From: Prochlorococcus sp. AG-355-I20
GTDB taxonomy: Bacteria; Cyanobacteriota; Cyanobacteriia; PCC-6307; Cyanobiaceae
Reading direction: 5' to 3'
Assembly (NCBI GenBank): GCA_003280895.1
Contig: QCDM01000007.1
Location: 1 to 61,033 of the forward strand
Length of the DNA: 61,033 nt
Shown: positions 45,301-55,568 of the stretch, in pieces
How the letters are laid out: every line of letters begins with the position of its first letter
Position numbering within the stretch: the stretch's first letter is position 1
The notes under the pieces: model-generated
Database searches by the model: none
What the model was told of the DNA's origin: nothing
The model's input: the letters and a program-made list of their open reading frames with translations, nothing else
Translations under genes and position numbers: made by a program

Positions 45301-45924
45301 TTAAAGCTTTCTCCACACAGCTAGTAATTTGCCTTGAAAAACAACTTCATCTAAATTCAACTCAATAGGATCATAAGCTGGATTAGCAGCTTCAAGAAAA
45401 ATTTTTTCACCTCTTTTAAAAAAATATTTTAGAGTTGTTCCTAATCCAGGAACTAGTGCACTTACAATCGATCCATTTCTTAAAGAATATGAATCATTAA
45501 TGGGCTCCATTAAAACCATATCTCCATCTGCAATACATGCTTCAATCATTGAATCTCCATTTACCACTAGTGCAAAAACATCTTTCTTTTTTAAAATATC
45601 TGATATTTCCAAGTTTTCATTAATTTCAGTATAAGTTTCTATTAAACCTCCAGCTGCTACTGAACCCATAATTGGTACTCCCTCTAAAATTTCATCAACT
45701 ATCTGCAAGGTTCTAGCCTTACCTTCCTGCCATGAAATAAGTCCTTTTTCTTGAAGATGCTTTAATCGACTTTGAATTGGAGCTGGGGATTTGAGTCCCA
45801 TAGCGTCCATCATCTGCCTTATTGAAGGGCTATGCTGAAAATCTCTCATATAATCTTTTATCCATAAGTAAAGCTCATTTTGAGCATCTGTAAGGTTAAG
45901 ATTATTAATAGAATGACTTTTCAT
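45301..45924 (-). CDS. lexA: LexA repressor
   Basis: The 207-residue protein starts at ATG 45924; an in-frame TTG at 45933 lies inside the operator region. The winged-helix domain has SPSIRQMMDAMGLKS and IQSRLKHLQEKGLI. The peptidase half keeps the self-cleavage Ala-Gly (SVAAGGL near residue 92), the Ser in NGDSMIEACI, and the Lys in TTLKYFFKRG. These residues are missing from some cyanobacterial LexA proteins, so this one can plausibly mediate a classical SOS response. Two LexA-box-like sites directly upstream suggest autoregulation. Confidence 0.95.
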   Translation of the reverse strand: MKSHSINNLNLTDAQNELYLWIKDYMRDFQHSPSIRQMMDAMGLKSPAPIQSRLKHLQEKGLISWQEGKARTLQIVDEILEGVPIMGSVAAGGLIETYTEINENLEISDILKKKDVFALVVNGDSMIEACIADGDMVLMEPINDSYSLRNGSIVSALVPGLGTTLKYFFKRGEKIFLEAANPAYDPIELNLDEVVFQGKLLAVWRKL

Positions 45925-45926
45925 GT

Positions 45927-45956
45927 AAAACAAATGTACTCTAATACATTTGTACC
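45927..45956 (-). promoter_or_regulatory. Two SOS-box-like operators upstream of lexA
   Basis: On the minus strand two 14-mers follow each other: GGTACAAATGTATT (45956-45943) and AGTACATTTGTTTT (45940-45927). Both match the cyanobacterial LexA consensus RGTACNNNDGTWCB except at the C, which is T in each. The second ends 2 bp before the ATG, so binding would block initiation. Tandem placement fits autorepression. Confidence 0.65.
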
Positions 45957-45982
45957 TCTATAAAAGATAAATTGCAATCTTT

Positions 45983-46909
45983 TTATGCAAGAAGGCAGGA
46001 TAGAAGAGCTTGTTGAGCATGCATTCTATTTTCTGCTTGCTCAAAGATTCTGCTTTTCTTACTTTCAATCACCTCATCACTTATCTCTTTACCTCTATAG
46101 GCAGGAAGACAATGAAGAACAATTGCATCTTTATCAGCATTTCCAACTAACTTTTGATTAATAGTAAATCCAAGAAAGTCTTTATCTTTCTTTTCTTTTT
46201 GATTTTCTTCTCCCATAGATGACCAAACATCTGTATATAAAACATTTGCCCCCTTTACTGCAGCAATAGGATCATTAGTGATTTTTAATAAATTTTTATT
46301 CTTATATATTTTATTAGCTCTATTAATTATTAAATCATTCGGTTCATAACCTTTAGGGCATGCGATTCTAACTTCGACCCCCAATAAGGCTCCACACAAA
46401 ATGAGGGAGTTGGCGACGTTATTACCATCACCTATAAATGTCAAAACAACGTTTTTAAAATCAATAAATTCCTCTTTAATTGTCATAAAATCAGCTAAAG
46501 CTTGGCAAGGATGTTCTAGATCTGTAAGTGCGTTAATCACTGGCTTTGTTGACCACTTCGCATACTCCTCTAGATCAGACTGATTAAATGTTCTTATGGC
46601 AAGAACATCGCAGTATCTACTAAGCACTCTTGCAGTATCTCTAATTGGCTCTCCCCTTCCAATTTGAGAAGTATTAGGATTTAGGTCAACTGTAGTGCCT
46701 CCAAGTCTTGACATTGCCACCTGGAAACTAACTCTGGTACGAGTTGATGCCTTATCAAAAATTAACCCCAAAACTTTATCTTTAAGTTTTATATTTAGAT
46801 CTTTATTCTTAAAATTTTTTGCAATCTCTAAAATATAAAGAAATTCTTCACTTGAAATATCCAAGCTTGATAAAAAATTTTTACTTGCAAGCTTGATTGG
46901 GTTTAGCAT
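45983..46909 (-). CDS. argF: Ornithine carbamoyltransferase
   Basis: The 308-residue enzyme makes citrulline from ornithine and carbamoyl phosphate in arginine synthesis. It has the carbamoyl-phosphate loop STRTRVSF near residue 56, HPCQALADFMTI near 134, the ornithine-side SMGEENQ, and HCLPAYRGKEIS near 268. It starts at ATG 46909, 28 bp after ftsH on the same strand, and is followed by lexA 58 bp later. Confidence 0.97.
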   Translation of the reverse strand: MLNPIKLASKNFLSSLDISSEEFLYILEIAKNFKNKDLNIKLKDKVLGLIFDKASTRTRVSFQVAMSRLGGTTVDLNPNTSQIGRGEPIRDTARVLSRYCDVLAIRTFNQSDLEEYAKWSTKPVINALTDLEHPCQALADFMTIKEEFIDFKNVVLTFIGDGNNVANSLILCGALLGVEVRIACPKGYEPNDLIINRANKIYKNKNLLKITNDPIAAVKGANVLYTDVWSSMGEENQKEKKDKDFLGFTINQKLVGNADKDAIVLHCLPAYRGKEISDEVIESKKSRIFEQAENRMHAQQALLSCLLA

Positions 46910-46937
46910 CTAACTTTGTATGAAAACCTAAATTCTA

Positions 46938-48800
46938 CTATGCAGGCATTTTACTCTCTGCTAAGAGGGTTTTAAGATCCTCCCCTTCTATAACTTCTTC
47001 CTGGAGAATTTTTTGAGAAATCGACTCAAGAAGAGGTAAATTATTCCTCAAAATATTCAGTGCTGTTTCGTGTGCATCGTCAACCAAATCTCTAACCTCT
47101 TTGTCTATTGCTTGAGCAGTAGCATCACTAACAGATCTTCTAGGATTGTTTCCATTCCCTAAGAATTGACCACCACCTTGTTTGTCATAGGCAAGAGGAC
47201 CAAGAATATCACTCATTCCGAATGTACCAACCATTTGTTCAGCAATATCAGTTGCTCTTTGTAAGTCATTTGAGGCTCCCGTTGTAATCTTTCCAAAAAC
47301 AACCTCTTCTGCTGATCTTCCTCCAAGAAGTGTAGCTATTTGTCCTTTTAATTCCTCTTTGGAGTTCAGAAATCTTTCTTCTGTTGGCAATTGAAGAGTG
47401 TAACCAAGTGCACTCATACCTCTTGGAACAATTGAAATCTTGGCAACTTTTGAACCTCCAGGCATAAGATGACCAACTATTGCATGACCTACTTCGTGAT
47501 AAGCAACAACTTTCTTCTCATCATCTTGTAAAACGCGACTCTTCTTTTCCAAACCAGCCACAACTCTCTCTATAGCTTCACTTAAGTCTTGTTGTTCTAC
47601 ACTTTTCCTTTTAGCTCTAGCCGCAAGTAAAGCGGCCTCATTTACCATGTTGGCTAAATCTGCCCCAGCGAACCCACTAGTAGCTTGGGCGATAGAGTCC
47701 AGATCAATTGAATCAGCTAGTTTAACTTTTTTGGTATAAATCTCCAATATAGTTTTTCTACCAGACAAATCAGGTCTATCAACTAATACCTGCCTATCAA
47801 ATCTTCCAGGCCTTAATAACGCAGCATCTAGAACTTCGGGTTGGTTAGTAGCAGCAAGTACTATAACTGGCTTGTCTGTGGAAGCAAAGCCATCCATTTC
47901 GGTAAGAAGTTGATTTAAAGTTTGTTCTCTTTCATCATTACCACCAACTACACCCATTGATCCTGAGCGGCTTTTACCTATTGCATCCAATTCATCAATA
48001 AAAATAATACATGGAGCTTTCTTTTTGGCTTGTTCAAATAAATCTCTTACTCTTGCTGCACCAGCACCTACAAATAATTCAACAAATTCAGAACCAGAGA
48101 TTATGAAAAATGGAACTTCCGCTTCACCTGCAACTGCTTTTGATAAAAGTGTTTTCCCTGTTCCTGGTGGGCCCACAAGAAGCACACCTTTAGGTATTCG
48201 GGCTCCAATGTCTGTATACCTTTCGGGTCTCTTTAAAAAATCAACTATTTCTGTTAATTCATCCTTAGCTTCATCTACACCTGCTACATCAGCAAACGTA
48301 ACTTTCGATTCATCATCAGGGACATAAACTTTAGCTTTACTTTTAGTAAAACTTAGAGCTCCTTGGGCTCCTCCTCCCCCCATACTTCTTCTAGCAAAGA
48401 ACTGCAGAACTAGGATAAAAATTAGTGGAGGAACCACCCAACTTAAAATTGTCGAAAAGAAATTTGGTTTTTTTGGCGGTGCCGCTGCAAATTCAACACC
48501 CTTACTCTCTAATCTTTGAGGAAGATCCATATCAAAAATTGGAGTTGTAGCTAACACAGAAGGAGCCCCTTCTTCAGCTCCATTTAATTCATATCTAATT
48601 TGTTCCTGCGTGATATAAGCTCTTTTCACCTCTCCATCATTTACTTGATCTATAAATAGGGAATATGGAACCCTTGGAATCTGCATATTTTGATTAGGGA
48701 AAAGGCTACTAAATAAAAGTAATGCACCAACTCCAATTAAAATGATATTTACTATTCCAAATCTCCTATTAGGTTGATTATCGTCTTGTCTTATTGGCAT
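46938..48800 (-). CDS. ftsH: FtsH membrane AAA+ zinc protease
   Basis: The 620-residue protein has transmembrane segments near 18-37 and 113-131, the AAA domain with [13 protein letters not shown] (about 213), [16 protein letters not shown], the pore and SRH region, and the zinc site HEVGH near 441. It degrades damaged membrane proteins; in cyanobacteria several FtsH paralogues exist, some handling photosystem II D1. Which paralogue this is cannot be settled by eye. Length is normal. Confidence 0.96.
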   Translation of the reverse strand: MPIRQDDNQPNRRFGIVNIILIGVGALLLFSSLFPNQNMQIPRVPYSLFIDQVNDGEVKRAYITQEQIRYELNGAEEGAPSVLATTPIFDMDLPQRLESKGVEFAAAPPKKPNFFSTILSWVVPPLIFILVLQFFARRSMGGGGAQGALSFTKSKAKVYVPDDESKVTFADVAGVDEAKDELTEIVDFLKRPERYTDIGARIPKGVLLVGPPGTGKTLLSKAVAGEAEVPFFIISGSEFVELFVGAGAARVRDLFEQAKKKAPCIIFIDELDAIGKSRSGSMGVVGGNDEREQTLNQLLTEMDGFASTDKPVIVLAATNQPEVLDAALLRPGRFDRQVLVDRPDLSGRKTILEIYTKKVKLADSIDLDSIAQATSGFAGADLANMVNEAALLAARAKRKSVEQQDLSEAIERVVAGLEKKSRVLQDDEKKVVAYHEVGHAIVGHLMPGGSKVAKISIVPRGMSALGYTLQLPTEERFLNSKEELKGQIATLLGGRSAEEVVFGKITTGASNDLQRATDIAEQMVGTFGMSDILGPLAYDKQGGGQFLGNGNNPRRSVSDATAQAIDKEVRDLVDDAHETALNILRNNLPLLESISQKILQEEVIEGEDLKTLLAESKMPA

Positions 48801-48914
48801 AGTTAAGGAGAGTTTTGAGCTTATTATAAACTAAACGAAAAGATTCCGTATCCGTTATTTTTCTTTTGGGTAAGAACCGTACGCTAGTTTAGCATAAAAT
48901 TTTAGCAGTAAAAT

Positions 48915-50009
48915 TCAAATTTTTAACGAACTTTTTACACATATATCATTACCAATCAAACTAATATTGGATTCATTTAATTTTATAATTTCATGCATTT
49001 CTTGAAATTCAAAATCTCCAAAGGGATTCATGCTATTTTCTCCTCCTAAAATTTTTGGAGCAATAAATGTAATAAGTTCCTGAATACAATTAGATCGAAT
49101 AGCGGCAGTAGCCAATCTAGGGCCACATTCCCAAAGAACTTTATTACAATCTCTTTTTGCAAGTATTTTAGAAATTAACTCTGGATTATCTGATGATACC
49201 TTTTCAACTTCCACACATTTCGGAATCCTAGAGAGATGACTTTCATCTGCTGTAGAAGAATCATAAATAACCAATGTTTTTGCCTTATTACAATCCCAAA
49301 GATTAGATTTTGTTGGCAGGTCTAAACTTTTTGTAAACACAACACGCAAAGGCTCAGGATTTTTTAAACCTCTAGTAGTTAAGAGGGGATTATCTCTTCT
49401 TAATGTGTTTCCACCAATGATTATTGCATCAAATTCTGATCTAAAAGAATGTACTAATGCCCTTGATTCTTCATTAGTAATCCATTTACTTTTTCCATTT
49501 TTTAAAGCTATTCTTCCATCAATACTCATTGCCCATTTAAAAACACCAAATGCCTTTTTAGTAATATTCCTGTGAATAAAAGCCTTATTTAAATCCAAGG
49601 ATTCCTTTTTACATAATCCTAATTGAACTTGTATTCCAGCTTCTTCTAGCATCTTAATACCTTTACCAGCAACTCTTACATCAGGGTCTTCAATAGATAT
49701 ATAAGCCTTTTTTATCCCAGAGGATATCACCTTATCTACACATGGAGGTGTTCTACCCTGGTGGCAACAAGGTTCAAGATTTACATAAATTGACCCACCT
49801 TTAGCATCTTTTTTTAAATTATTAATTGCCATTGCCTCTGCATGAGGCATCCCTGCCTTGAAATGAAACCCTTCTGAAATAAGCTTTCCATTCTTATCAA
49901 GTATCACTGCTCCCACCTTTGGGTTTGGACTAGTTGTATTTTTGCCTAAAGAAGCCAAAAAAATTGCTCTTTTCATCCATTTTGTATGGCTTACATTTTT
50001 TTCAGTCAT
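48915..50009 (-). CDS. ribD: Bifunctional riboflavin deaminase/reductase RibD
   Basis: I chose ATG 50009 (364 residues) over an in-frame TTG two codons upstream. Residues 1-145 are the deaminase: SPNPKVGAVI, the zinc motif HAEAMAI, and EPCCHQGRTPPC. The rest is the reductase: FKWAMSIDGRIAL, IIGGNTLRRDNPLLTTRG and LWECGPRLATAAI. It catalyses the second and third steps of riboflavin synthesis. The distantly placed ribF at 55569 uses the product. Confidence 0.95.
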   Translation of the reverse strand: MTEKNVSHTKWMKRAIFLASLGKNTTSPNPKVGAVILDKNGKLISEGFHFKAGMPHAEAMAINNLKKDAKGGSIYVNLEPCCHQGRTPPCVDKVISSGIKKAYISIEDPDVRVAGKGIKMLEEAGIQVQLGLCKKESLDLNKAFIHRNITKKAFGVFKWAMSIDGRIALKNGKSKWITNEESRALVHSFRSEFDAIIIGGNTLRRDNPLLTTRGLKNPEPLRVVFTKSLDLPTKSNLWDCNKAKTLVIYDSSTADESHLSRIPKCVEVEKVSSDNPELISKILAKRDCNKVLWECGPRLATAAIRSNCIQELITFIAPKILGGENSMNPFGDFEFQEMHEIIKLNESNISLIGNDICVKSSLKI

Positions 50010-50024
50010 CTCCAAATGTCAAAT

Positions 50025-50525
50025 TCAGTTTAGTGATCTCCATTCTTTAACAACAAAAGGAGGAACAGGTAACTCAGAAAAAACTCCCGACAAAGATAAT
50101 CTTAGTGGTCTATTTTTATCTAAATTTTTAATCAATTCATCAAGATCGAATTCTGCTGCAGCTTGTCTTCCATCATTTGCTAATTCAACATTGAGTAATG
50201 TTTTATCATCTAAAAGCCACTGTTTTCTCCCTGATTCAACCCTCAAGTCAGTGGGATGATCAATCCTAAGATTTCCTGGATATCCTATTACTCTCAAGAT
50301 CAATTTATCTTCAAAAAGAGGTGATTTATAGGCAACTAATTGCCAAGTTTCAAAGTCCAAATCTCTTAAAAACTCACTGCTGGCATTCATAAATTCCCCA
50401 TTTATTTCTGTTTCTGCAACTTCTGCAGATACTTTTAATGGGTTAAAAATAAAGGATAGTAGTAAAAGTAAAGGTAATATTTTTTTTAAAAAAATATTTT
50501 TATTTGATTTTGTAATTTTCTTCAT
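50025..50525 (-). CDS. DUF3122 family exported protein
   Basis: I take ATG 50525 as the start (166 residues) because it directly begins a signal-peptide-like leader: lysines, then LKKILPLLLLLSFIF, then a likely cleavage site near VSAEVA. The mature part reads LDFETWQLVAYKSPLFEDKLILRVIGYPG and SLSGVFSELPVPPFVVKEW, the pattern of the cyanobacterial DUF3122 family, whose function is unknown. The gene overlaps the end of the upstream gene by 26 bp and precedes ribD by 15 bp. Confidence 0.85.
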   Translation of the reverse strand: MKKITKSNKNIFLKKILPLLLLLSFIFNPLKVSAEVAETEINGEFMNASSEFLRDLDFETWQLVAYKSPLFEDKLILRVIGYPGNLRIDHPTDLRVESGRKQWLLDDKTLLNVELANDGRQAAAEFDLDELIKNLDKNRPLRLSLSGVFSELPVPPFVVKEWRSLN

Positions 50526-50781
50526 TTTCAGAATCCATAAGAGCGTCAAGAGTAACAGCTGTTCTTACAATTGCTTGGTATCTTTTGATTATTTTACGAT
50601 TTTTTTCTATAACTCGAGATAAATTCAAAGTGTCTTTTTCGGAATAGCTAGATGTTAAATCGTTAGAATCTTCTTCAATAAACTCAAATTCACTATCTTT
50701 ATTTATTAAAGTCAATAATAAATCATGTAATCTCTTTCTTCTTTCAGACAATTGATTTATTATGAAAGCTCGAATAATCAT
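50500..50781 (-). CDS. Small conserved helical protein
   Basis: From ATG 50781 (an in-frame TTG lies eight codons upstream) the gene encodes 93 residues: IIRAFIINQLSERRKRLHDL, an acidic EFIEEDSNDL middle, then RVIEKNRKIIKRYQAIVRTAV and a Glu/Asn-rich end. It looks soluble and all-helical. I do not know the family. It is divergent from cobL with a 53 bp shared upstream region and overlaps the DUF3122 gene, so the two are probably co-translated. Confidence 0.65.
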   Translation of the reverse strand: MIIRAFIINQLSERRKRLHDLLLTLINKDSEFEFIEEDSNDLTSSYSEKDTLNLSRVIEKNRKIIKRYQAIVRTAVTLDALMDSENEENYKIK

Positions 50782-50834
50782 AAGATAATTTAATAAAACA
50801 TTCAAATAGATAATTTTCTTTTAATTAAATATTC

Positions 50835-52109
50835 ATGACTGAAAAAAAAAGAAAAATTCATGTAGTAGGAATTAATTCTTATAAATTTGAGGATCTATCT
50901 TTCAAATTACAAAATCTATTTCAAGAGACAGTTTCTATTGCCGTTCCAAATTCATATTTTGAAGAAATTAAATCATGGAACGAAAATGGTTTAGAAAAAA
51001 AGAAATTATTTTTTTCGAGCAACAGTAATAAGGAACTTGTTAACTGGCTTAGATCACAAAAAACTGATGTTATTTTAATTTCGAGAGGAGATCCACTTTG
51101 GTTTGGCATTGGGAGGATACTACTAGAAAATTTTTCAAAAGATGAATTAAGTTTCTACCCTTCAAATACTTGCATTCAATTAGCATTTAGTAAATTAAAG
51201 ATCCCATGGCAAGATACTGTTAACGTGAGTATTCACGGCAGAGATTCGAATAGGTTAGTAGAGGCTCTTAAAACAAGGCCTTCAAGTTTGGCTATTATTA
51301 CGGATTCAAATAACAAAAGTTTAGAAATAATCAAAAAAAACCTATCAGAATTAAATCTTATTGACTTTTATGATTTTTGGCTCTGTGAAGAGATTGGCTT
51401 CGAGAATGAAAAAATAAGAAAATTAAATCTTAAGGAGTCATTACCATCTGACATATCAAGTTTGAACATTGTTGTTCTTGAAAAAACAAAGAAAAATTAC
51501 TCAAATAATGATCTCCCTCTTTTCGGAATCAGTGACCATATTTTTAAGACTTTTGATGATAGACCAAACTTATTAACTAAAAGGGAGGTTCGCGTTCAAA
51601 TATTAGCTGCTTTAGAGCTCCCAAGAAATGGTGTCATCTGGGATATTGGAGCAGGTTGTGGGTCAATTGGTTTAGAGGCACTTAAGTTAAGGCCTAATTT
51701 GGATTTGTTTTGTATCGATAAAAGGATTGGCTCAAAAGAATTAATACTAGAAAACTCGAAGAGGCTTGACGTCAAACCAAAATTTATTTTTGAGGAAGAC
51801 ATAAATTGCACCTTGAATATAAATAATTTAAGTTCTCTCGAAAAACCTAATAGATTAATAATTGGAGGATGTGATAAAAAAACTAAACTCCAGATTATTA
51901 ATAAACTTGCCAAAGATATGGATATTGGAGACATTATCGTTATCCCAATAATTAATATTCAAACTATTTTAGAATTGAAAGAGGAATTAGAAGATAAAAA
52001 TTTCAACACAAATTTAAATTTAATTCAGACCTATAAAAGCTTAAGTATTGCGGAGGGAATGAGACTAGAACCAAATAATCCTGTTTTTCTATTAAAAGGG
52101 AAAAAATAA
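50835..52109 (+). CDS. cobL: Precorrin-6Y C5,15-methyltransferase (CbiE-CbiT fusion)
   Basis: The 424-residue protein has an N-terminal CbiE tetrapyrrole methylase domain (VVGINSYKF, ILISRGDPLWFGIGR, FYPSNTCIQLAFSKL) and a C-terminal CbiT domain beginning LTKREVRVQILAALEL with the SAM motif WDIGAGCGSIGLEAL near 275. It methylates C5 and C15 and decarboxylates during corrin ring synthesis. Presence fits the pseudocobalamin production known in marine picocyanobacteria. Confidence 0.93.
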   Translation: MTEKKRKIHVVGINSYKFEDLSFKLQNLFQETVSIAVPNSYFEEIKSWNENGLEKKKLFFSSNSNKELVNWLRSQKTDVILISRGDPLWFGIGRILLENFSKDELSFYPSNTCIQLAFSKLKIPWQDTVNVSIHGRDSNRLVEALKTRPSSLAIITDSNNKSLEIIKKNLSELNLIDFYDFWLCEEIGFENEKIRKLNLKESLPSDISSLNIVVLEKTKKNYSNNDLPLFGISDHIFKTFDDRPNLLTKREVRVQILAALELPRNGVIWDIGAGCGSIGLEALKLRPNLDLFCIDKRIGSKELILENSKRLDVKPKFIFEEDINCTLNINNLSSLEKPNRLIIGGCDKKTKLQIINKLAKDMDIGDIIVIPIINIQTILELKEELEDKNFNTNLNLIQTYKSLSIAEGMRLEPNNPVFLLKGKK

Positions 52110-52122
52110 ATTTAAGTAATTG

Positions 52123-53031
52123 TTATTTATCAGGTTTAGCAACATGGGGTAAACCCCAACCAAGTTTATTTCTTAAAACTTGGAAGAATTCGTGATCTTC
52201 AAGTCTAATAAATTTTACTGAGTGCTTACTTTTTCTTATTAAGACCCTATCTTCAGGCCAAACATAACAACCAGCATTGCCATCAACAACCATTACTAGC
52301 CTTTCAGGAGTTGCAGGAAAAACAGTTACTGGCTCTGAATCATTAAAAACCAATGCCCTAGATGCCAATGAATGTGGAGCAATTGGAGTTAATTGCACGA
52401 CTGGACAATCAGGTGTGATAACTGGTCCTCCAGCACTTAGAGAATAGGCGGTAGAACCAGTTGGAGTAGATAAAATTACTCCATCAGCTGAAATATCCAC
52501 AGGAGCATGTCGTCCTATAGAAATTTCAAAGTGACACATACTTGTTAGAGGTTCTCTATGAAGAGCCATCTCATTAAGGCAAAGAGACTCCCATCTCCTC
52601 TGATCATTCCTCATTACACTTATGATAAAGCAAGTTCTTTCCTCAATATCCCAATCTCCTGCAATTATTTTATCTATTGCATCATCTAGGTTAGATAAGT
52701 AAGCTTCCGCAAGAAATCCTAAATGACCAGTATTTATTGTAAGAATTGGAATTTTAGCAGGTGCAGTTTGCCTTGCAGCAGAAAGTACAGTCCCATCTCC
52801 ACCAAGAACAATTGCAAATTTCATTGATGAATCAAACCCCTCAGGGACACAATTCGTATATCCCAAAGGACGAACATGTTGATCTGGATTTGCGAAACCA
52901 ACCATCCCTCCAGAGCTACTAACCCTTACAACTTCAAAATTAGATTCTTCCAATTTTTTTTGAACAGAAGTTGCAGTTTGAACTGCTAGTTCCTTTCCAT
53001 CATTAACGATTAGTCCTGCTTTACGTACCAA
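52123..53031 (-). CDS. nadK: NAD kinase
   Basis: The 302-residue enzyme phosphorylates NAD to NADP. It shows [13 protein letters not shown] near 80, [17 protein letters not shown], and the family hallmark [16 protein letters not shown] near 190. The frame opens with TTG at 53031 immediately after a stop codon and no in-frame ATG or GTG precedes [10 protein letters not shown], so TTG must be the start. The gene is convergent with cobL, 13 bp apart. Confidence 0.95.
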   Translation of the reverse strand: MVRKAGLIVNDGKELAVQTATSVQKKLEESNFEVVRVSSSGGMVGFANPDQHVRPLGYTNCVPEGFDSSMKFAIVLGGDGTVLSAARQTAPAKIPILTINTGHLGFLAEAYLSNLDDAIDKIIAGDWDIEERTCFIISVMRNDQRRWESLCLNEMALHREPLTSMCHFEISIGRHAPVDISADGVILSTPTGSTAYSLSAGGPVITPDCPVVQLTPIAPHSLASRALVFNDSEPVTVFPATPERLVMVVDGNAGCYVWPEDRVLIRKSKHSVKFIRLEDHEFFQVLRNKLGWGLPHVAKPDK

Positions 53032-53101
53032 TCAAAAAATTAAAACTAGGACTATCTTAAACTAATTTGTTGGACAATCCTAATTTAAAAATTAAATACT
53101 A

Positions 53102-54109
53102 TTAGAACTGTTCTAAGAATCTAATATCATTTGTATAAAATTTTCTTATGTCGTCGATCTGATGTCTCACCATACAAAATCTCTCAACTCCTAATCCTGC
53201 TGCAAAACCAGTCCATTTCTCAGAATCTATTCCTAATTTTTCCAATACCTTTGGATCAACCATTCCGCAACCCATTACTTCTAACCATTTACCTTTCCAC
53301 TGGACGTCTACTTCTGCTGAAGGTTCAGTAAATGGGAAATAACTAGCTCTAAATCTTACAGGAATATCTCCAAAAAAGGCCTTTAAAAATGTAAGAACTG
53401 TTCCTCTTAAATGACTAAAATTAATGTCTTGATCGATACATAAAACCTCAACCTGATTAAATACAGGGGAATGAGTAGCATCTACTGCATCTCTTCTATA
53501 TACTCTTCCGGGAGCAATAATTCTTACTGGGGGAGGATTCTTCTCTAAGTACCTTATCTGAACAGGAGAAGTATGAGTCCTTAAAAGTCGATTTTCATCT
53601 AAATAGAAAGTATCCTGCATATCTCTTGCGGGATGATTTTTGGGTATATTGAGAGACTCAAAATTATAAAAATCAGTTTCTATTTCAGGGCCACTTTCAA
53701 CTGAATATCCTAAACCACAAAATATATCTATTATTTCGTCTTGCGTTGAAATCAAAGGATGTTTATTCCCAGGGGGTGTTCCAATTGAAGGGATAGTTAC
53801 ATCAATTTTTTCTTTTTTAATCTTTTTATCTAAGGCTTCGCTGTTTAGTTTATTTTTTCTTTCAGTTATTAGTTCTTGCAAATTTATCTTTATTAAATTT
53901 GCCTTCTGGCCAATAATTGGTCTATCAGTAGCAGATAATTGACCCATTGTTTTCAAAATAATTGATAAATCACCTTTTTTGCCTAGCAAGGAAACTCTCA
54001 ATTGATCCAGTTCTTCATGAGTATTAGAATTATCTATATTATTTTTTGCTGTTAGAGAAAGATTATTTAGTTTTTCCTCAATTTGACTTAATGATTCAAT
54101 TTGACTCAC
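53102..54109 (-). CDS. pheS: Phenylalanyl-tRNA synthetase alpha subunit
   Basis: The 335-residue subunit starts at GTG 54109. Residues 1-85 form the tRNA-binding coiled coil ([16 protein letters not shown]). The class II catalytic core has [26 protein letters not shown] (motif 2 region), [21 protein letters not shown] and the C-terminal motif 3 [20 protein letters not shown]. It attaches phenylalanine to tRNA-Phe together with PheT, which is not in this window. Confidence 0.97.
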   Translation of the reverse strand: MSQIESLSQIEEKLNNLSLTAKNNIDNSNTHEELDQLRVSLLGKKGDLSIILKTMGQLSATDRPIIGQKANLIKINLQELITERKNKLNSEALDKKIKKEKIDVTIPSIGTPPGNKHPLISTQDEIIDIFCGLGYSVESGPEIETDFYNFESLNIPKNHPARDMQDTFYLDENRLLRTHTSPVQIRYLEKNPPPVRIIAPGRVYRRDAVDATHSPVFNQVEVLCIDQDINFSHLRGTVLTFLKAFFGDIPVRFRASYFPFTEPSAEVDVQWKGKWLEVMGCGMVDPKVLEKLGIDSEKWTGFAAGLGVERFCMVRHQIDDIRKFYTNDIRFLEQF

Positions 54110-54177
54110 TGATATAGTAAAAATAAGTATTGCTTTATCTTACTTAAATATCGTCCATAAATAAAATGTCTTGATTA

Positions 54178-54987
54178 ATGAAACCGTTAAATATATTAAT
54201 TAGCAATGATGATGGTGTTTTCGCAGCGGGGATAAGAGCTTTAGCAAAATCAGCGCAAAAAAGAGGACATAAGGTAAAAGTAGTATGTCCTGACCAAGAA
54301 AGATCAGCTACTGGTCATGGTCTTACTTTGCAATCCCCATTAAGAGTGGAAAAAGCTGACGAATTATTTGGAGAGGGTATAGAAGCTTGGGGATGTTCTG
54401 GCACACCTGCTGATTGTGTCAAATTAGCACTATCTGAACTCTTGGATCATAAACCTGATCTGGTACTATCCGGAATAAATCACGGACCCAATTTAGGGAC
54501 AGATATTTTTTGTTCAGGCACAGTCGCTGCAGCTATGGAAGGCACTTTAGAAAATGTTCCTTCCATGGCAATAAGTGTTGCTAGTTTTAAATGGAAAAAT
54601 TTTGGATTTGCTGGAGAAATTGCAATGAATATTGCCGAACAAGCAATTAACGATAGTTGGCCAGCTTCACTTTTATTAAATTTGAACATACCCCCCTGCG
54701 AAAAAAACAAGATAAAAGAATTATCCTGGACACGATTATCGGTAAGAAAATATAAAAATCAATTTTCCAAAAGGGAAGACCCGAGGGGTGATGATTATTA
54801 TTGGTTAGCAGGAGAAGTTGTTTTAGATCTTAAATCGAAAGGTTACGGTCCTAAGAATTGGCCTAGTGACGTATCTCAAATTCAAGAAAATAAAATATCT
54901 CTTACACCTGTAGAACCAGATTTATTTTGGAGAGGTAATTTAGATGACTTACCTAAAATTAATAATTCATTTGTAAATCCTTCTTAA
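54178..54987 (+). CDS. surE: SurE 5'/3'-nucleotidase
   Basis: The 269-residue phosphatase has the metal-binding [15 protein letters not shown] at residue 8, [30 protein letters not shown], and [25 protein letters not shown]. It dephosphorylates nucleoside monophosphates. Its last 21 bp overlap the 3' end of the convergent DUF3611 gene, so no space remains for a separate terminator. Confidence 0.96.
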   Translation: MKPLNILISNDDGVFAAGIRALAKSAQKRGHKVKVVCPDQERSATGHGLTLQSPLRVEKADELFGEGIEAWGCSGTPADCVKLALSELLDHKPDLVLSGINHGPNLGTDIFCSGTVAAAMEGTLENVPSMAISVASFKWKNFGFAGEIAMNIAEQAINDSWPASLLLNLNIPPCEKNKIKELSWTRLSVRKYKNQFSKREDPRGDDYYWLAGEVVLDLKSKGYGPKNWPSDVSQIQENKISLTPVEPDLFWRGNLDDLPKINNSFVNPS

Positions 54988-55500
54988 AAGCCATAAAGAA
55001 AAGCAAAGTCCAAAAAAATGAGCAGCGATAACTTGCGTGTTACTGAGAACTGATAATATTTCAAGACCAGTAATTGGGATATCAGATGTCGCTGTTATCA
55101 ATTGTCCAGTTGTTTGAGAGGATGCTTGTATGAATAAGGCTCCCATAAGAGCTTGATATCCAATTAATCCAAACAAAATTCCAAATAAATCAACTATTAG
55201 TCCTCGTTTTATCAATTTACCGGTTTGTCCTCTAGAGGGTCTTGCGTTGCTTCCAATTGCTCTTCCTGTTCTAACTATTAACCAACCTTGCCAAAGACTA
55301 AAAAGTAGTAAAATCAGAGATATCGTTGTAAGTGATAGACCAGGCCCTAAGCCAAGCTGCCCTTCGCTGTTATTTACAACATTTGAAAAAAGCAAAACAG
55401 CTGCAACGACAACACCTAAAATGGACTGAACCCAAAAGCGTATCCATCCAATGCGCCGCATTCCAAATGAAAGGGACTGAAAATCCATTTTGTCAGACAT
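54967..55500 (-). CDS. DUF3611 family membrane protein
   Basis: The 177-residue protein has about four transmembrane segments (near 20-42, 54-72, 98-122 and 150-172). Typical blocks are [48 protein letters not shown] and [16 protein letters not shown]. These match the cyanobacterial DUF3611 family (chloroplast homologues exist), function unknown. It overlaps surE tail to tail. Confidence 0.88.
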   Translation of the reverse strand: MSDKMDFQSLSFGMRRIGWIRFWVQSILGVVVAAVLLFSNVVNNSEGQLGLGPGLSLTTISLILLLFSLWQGWLIVRTGRAIGSNARPSRGQTGKLIKRGLIVDLFGILFGLIGYQALMGALFIQASSQTTGQLITATSDIPITGLEILSVLSNTQVIAAHFFGLCFSLWLLRRIYK

Positions 55501-55568
55501 TCATTTGATTGAATAAACTGTAATCAATCCAAATTTGCCACTAAAATCATAAAATTGCACGTAATCTT

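Noticed and set aside
45301..45933. TTG at 45933 as the lexA start
   Set aside because: ATG 45924 begins normal LexA sequence, and the TTG lies within a candidate LexA operator.
48025..48327. Plus-strand ORF opposite ftsH
   Set aside because: Shadow of the conserved AAA domain of FtsH; composition has no independent signal.
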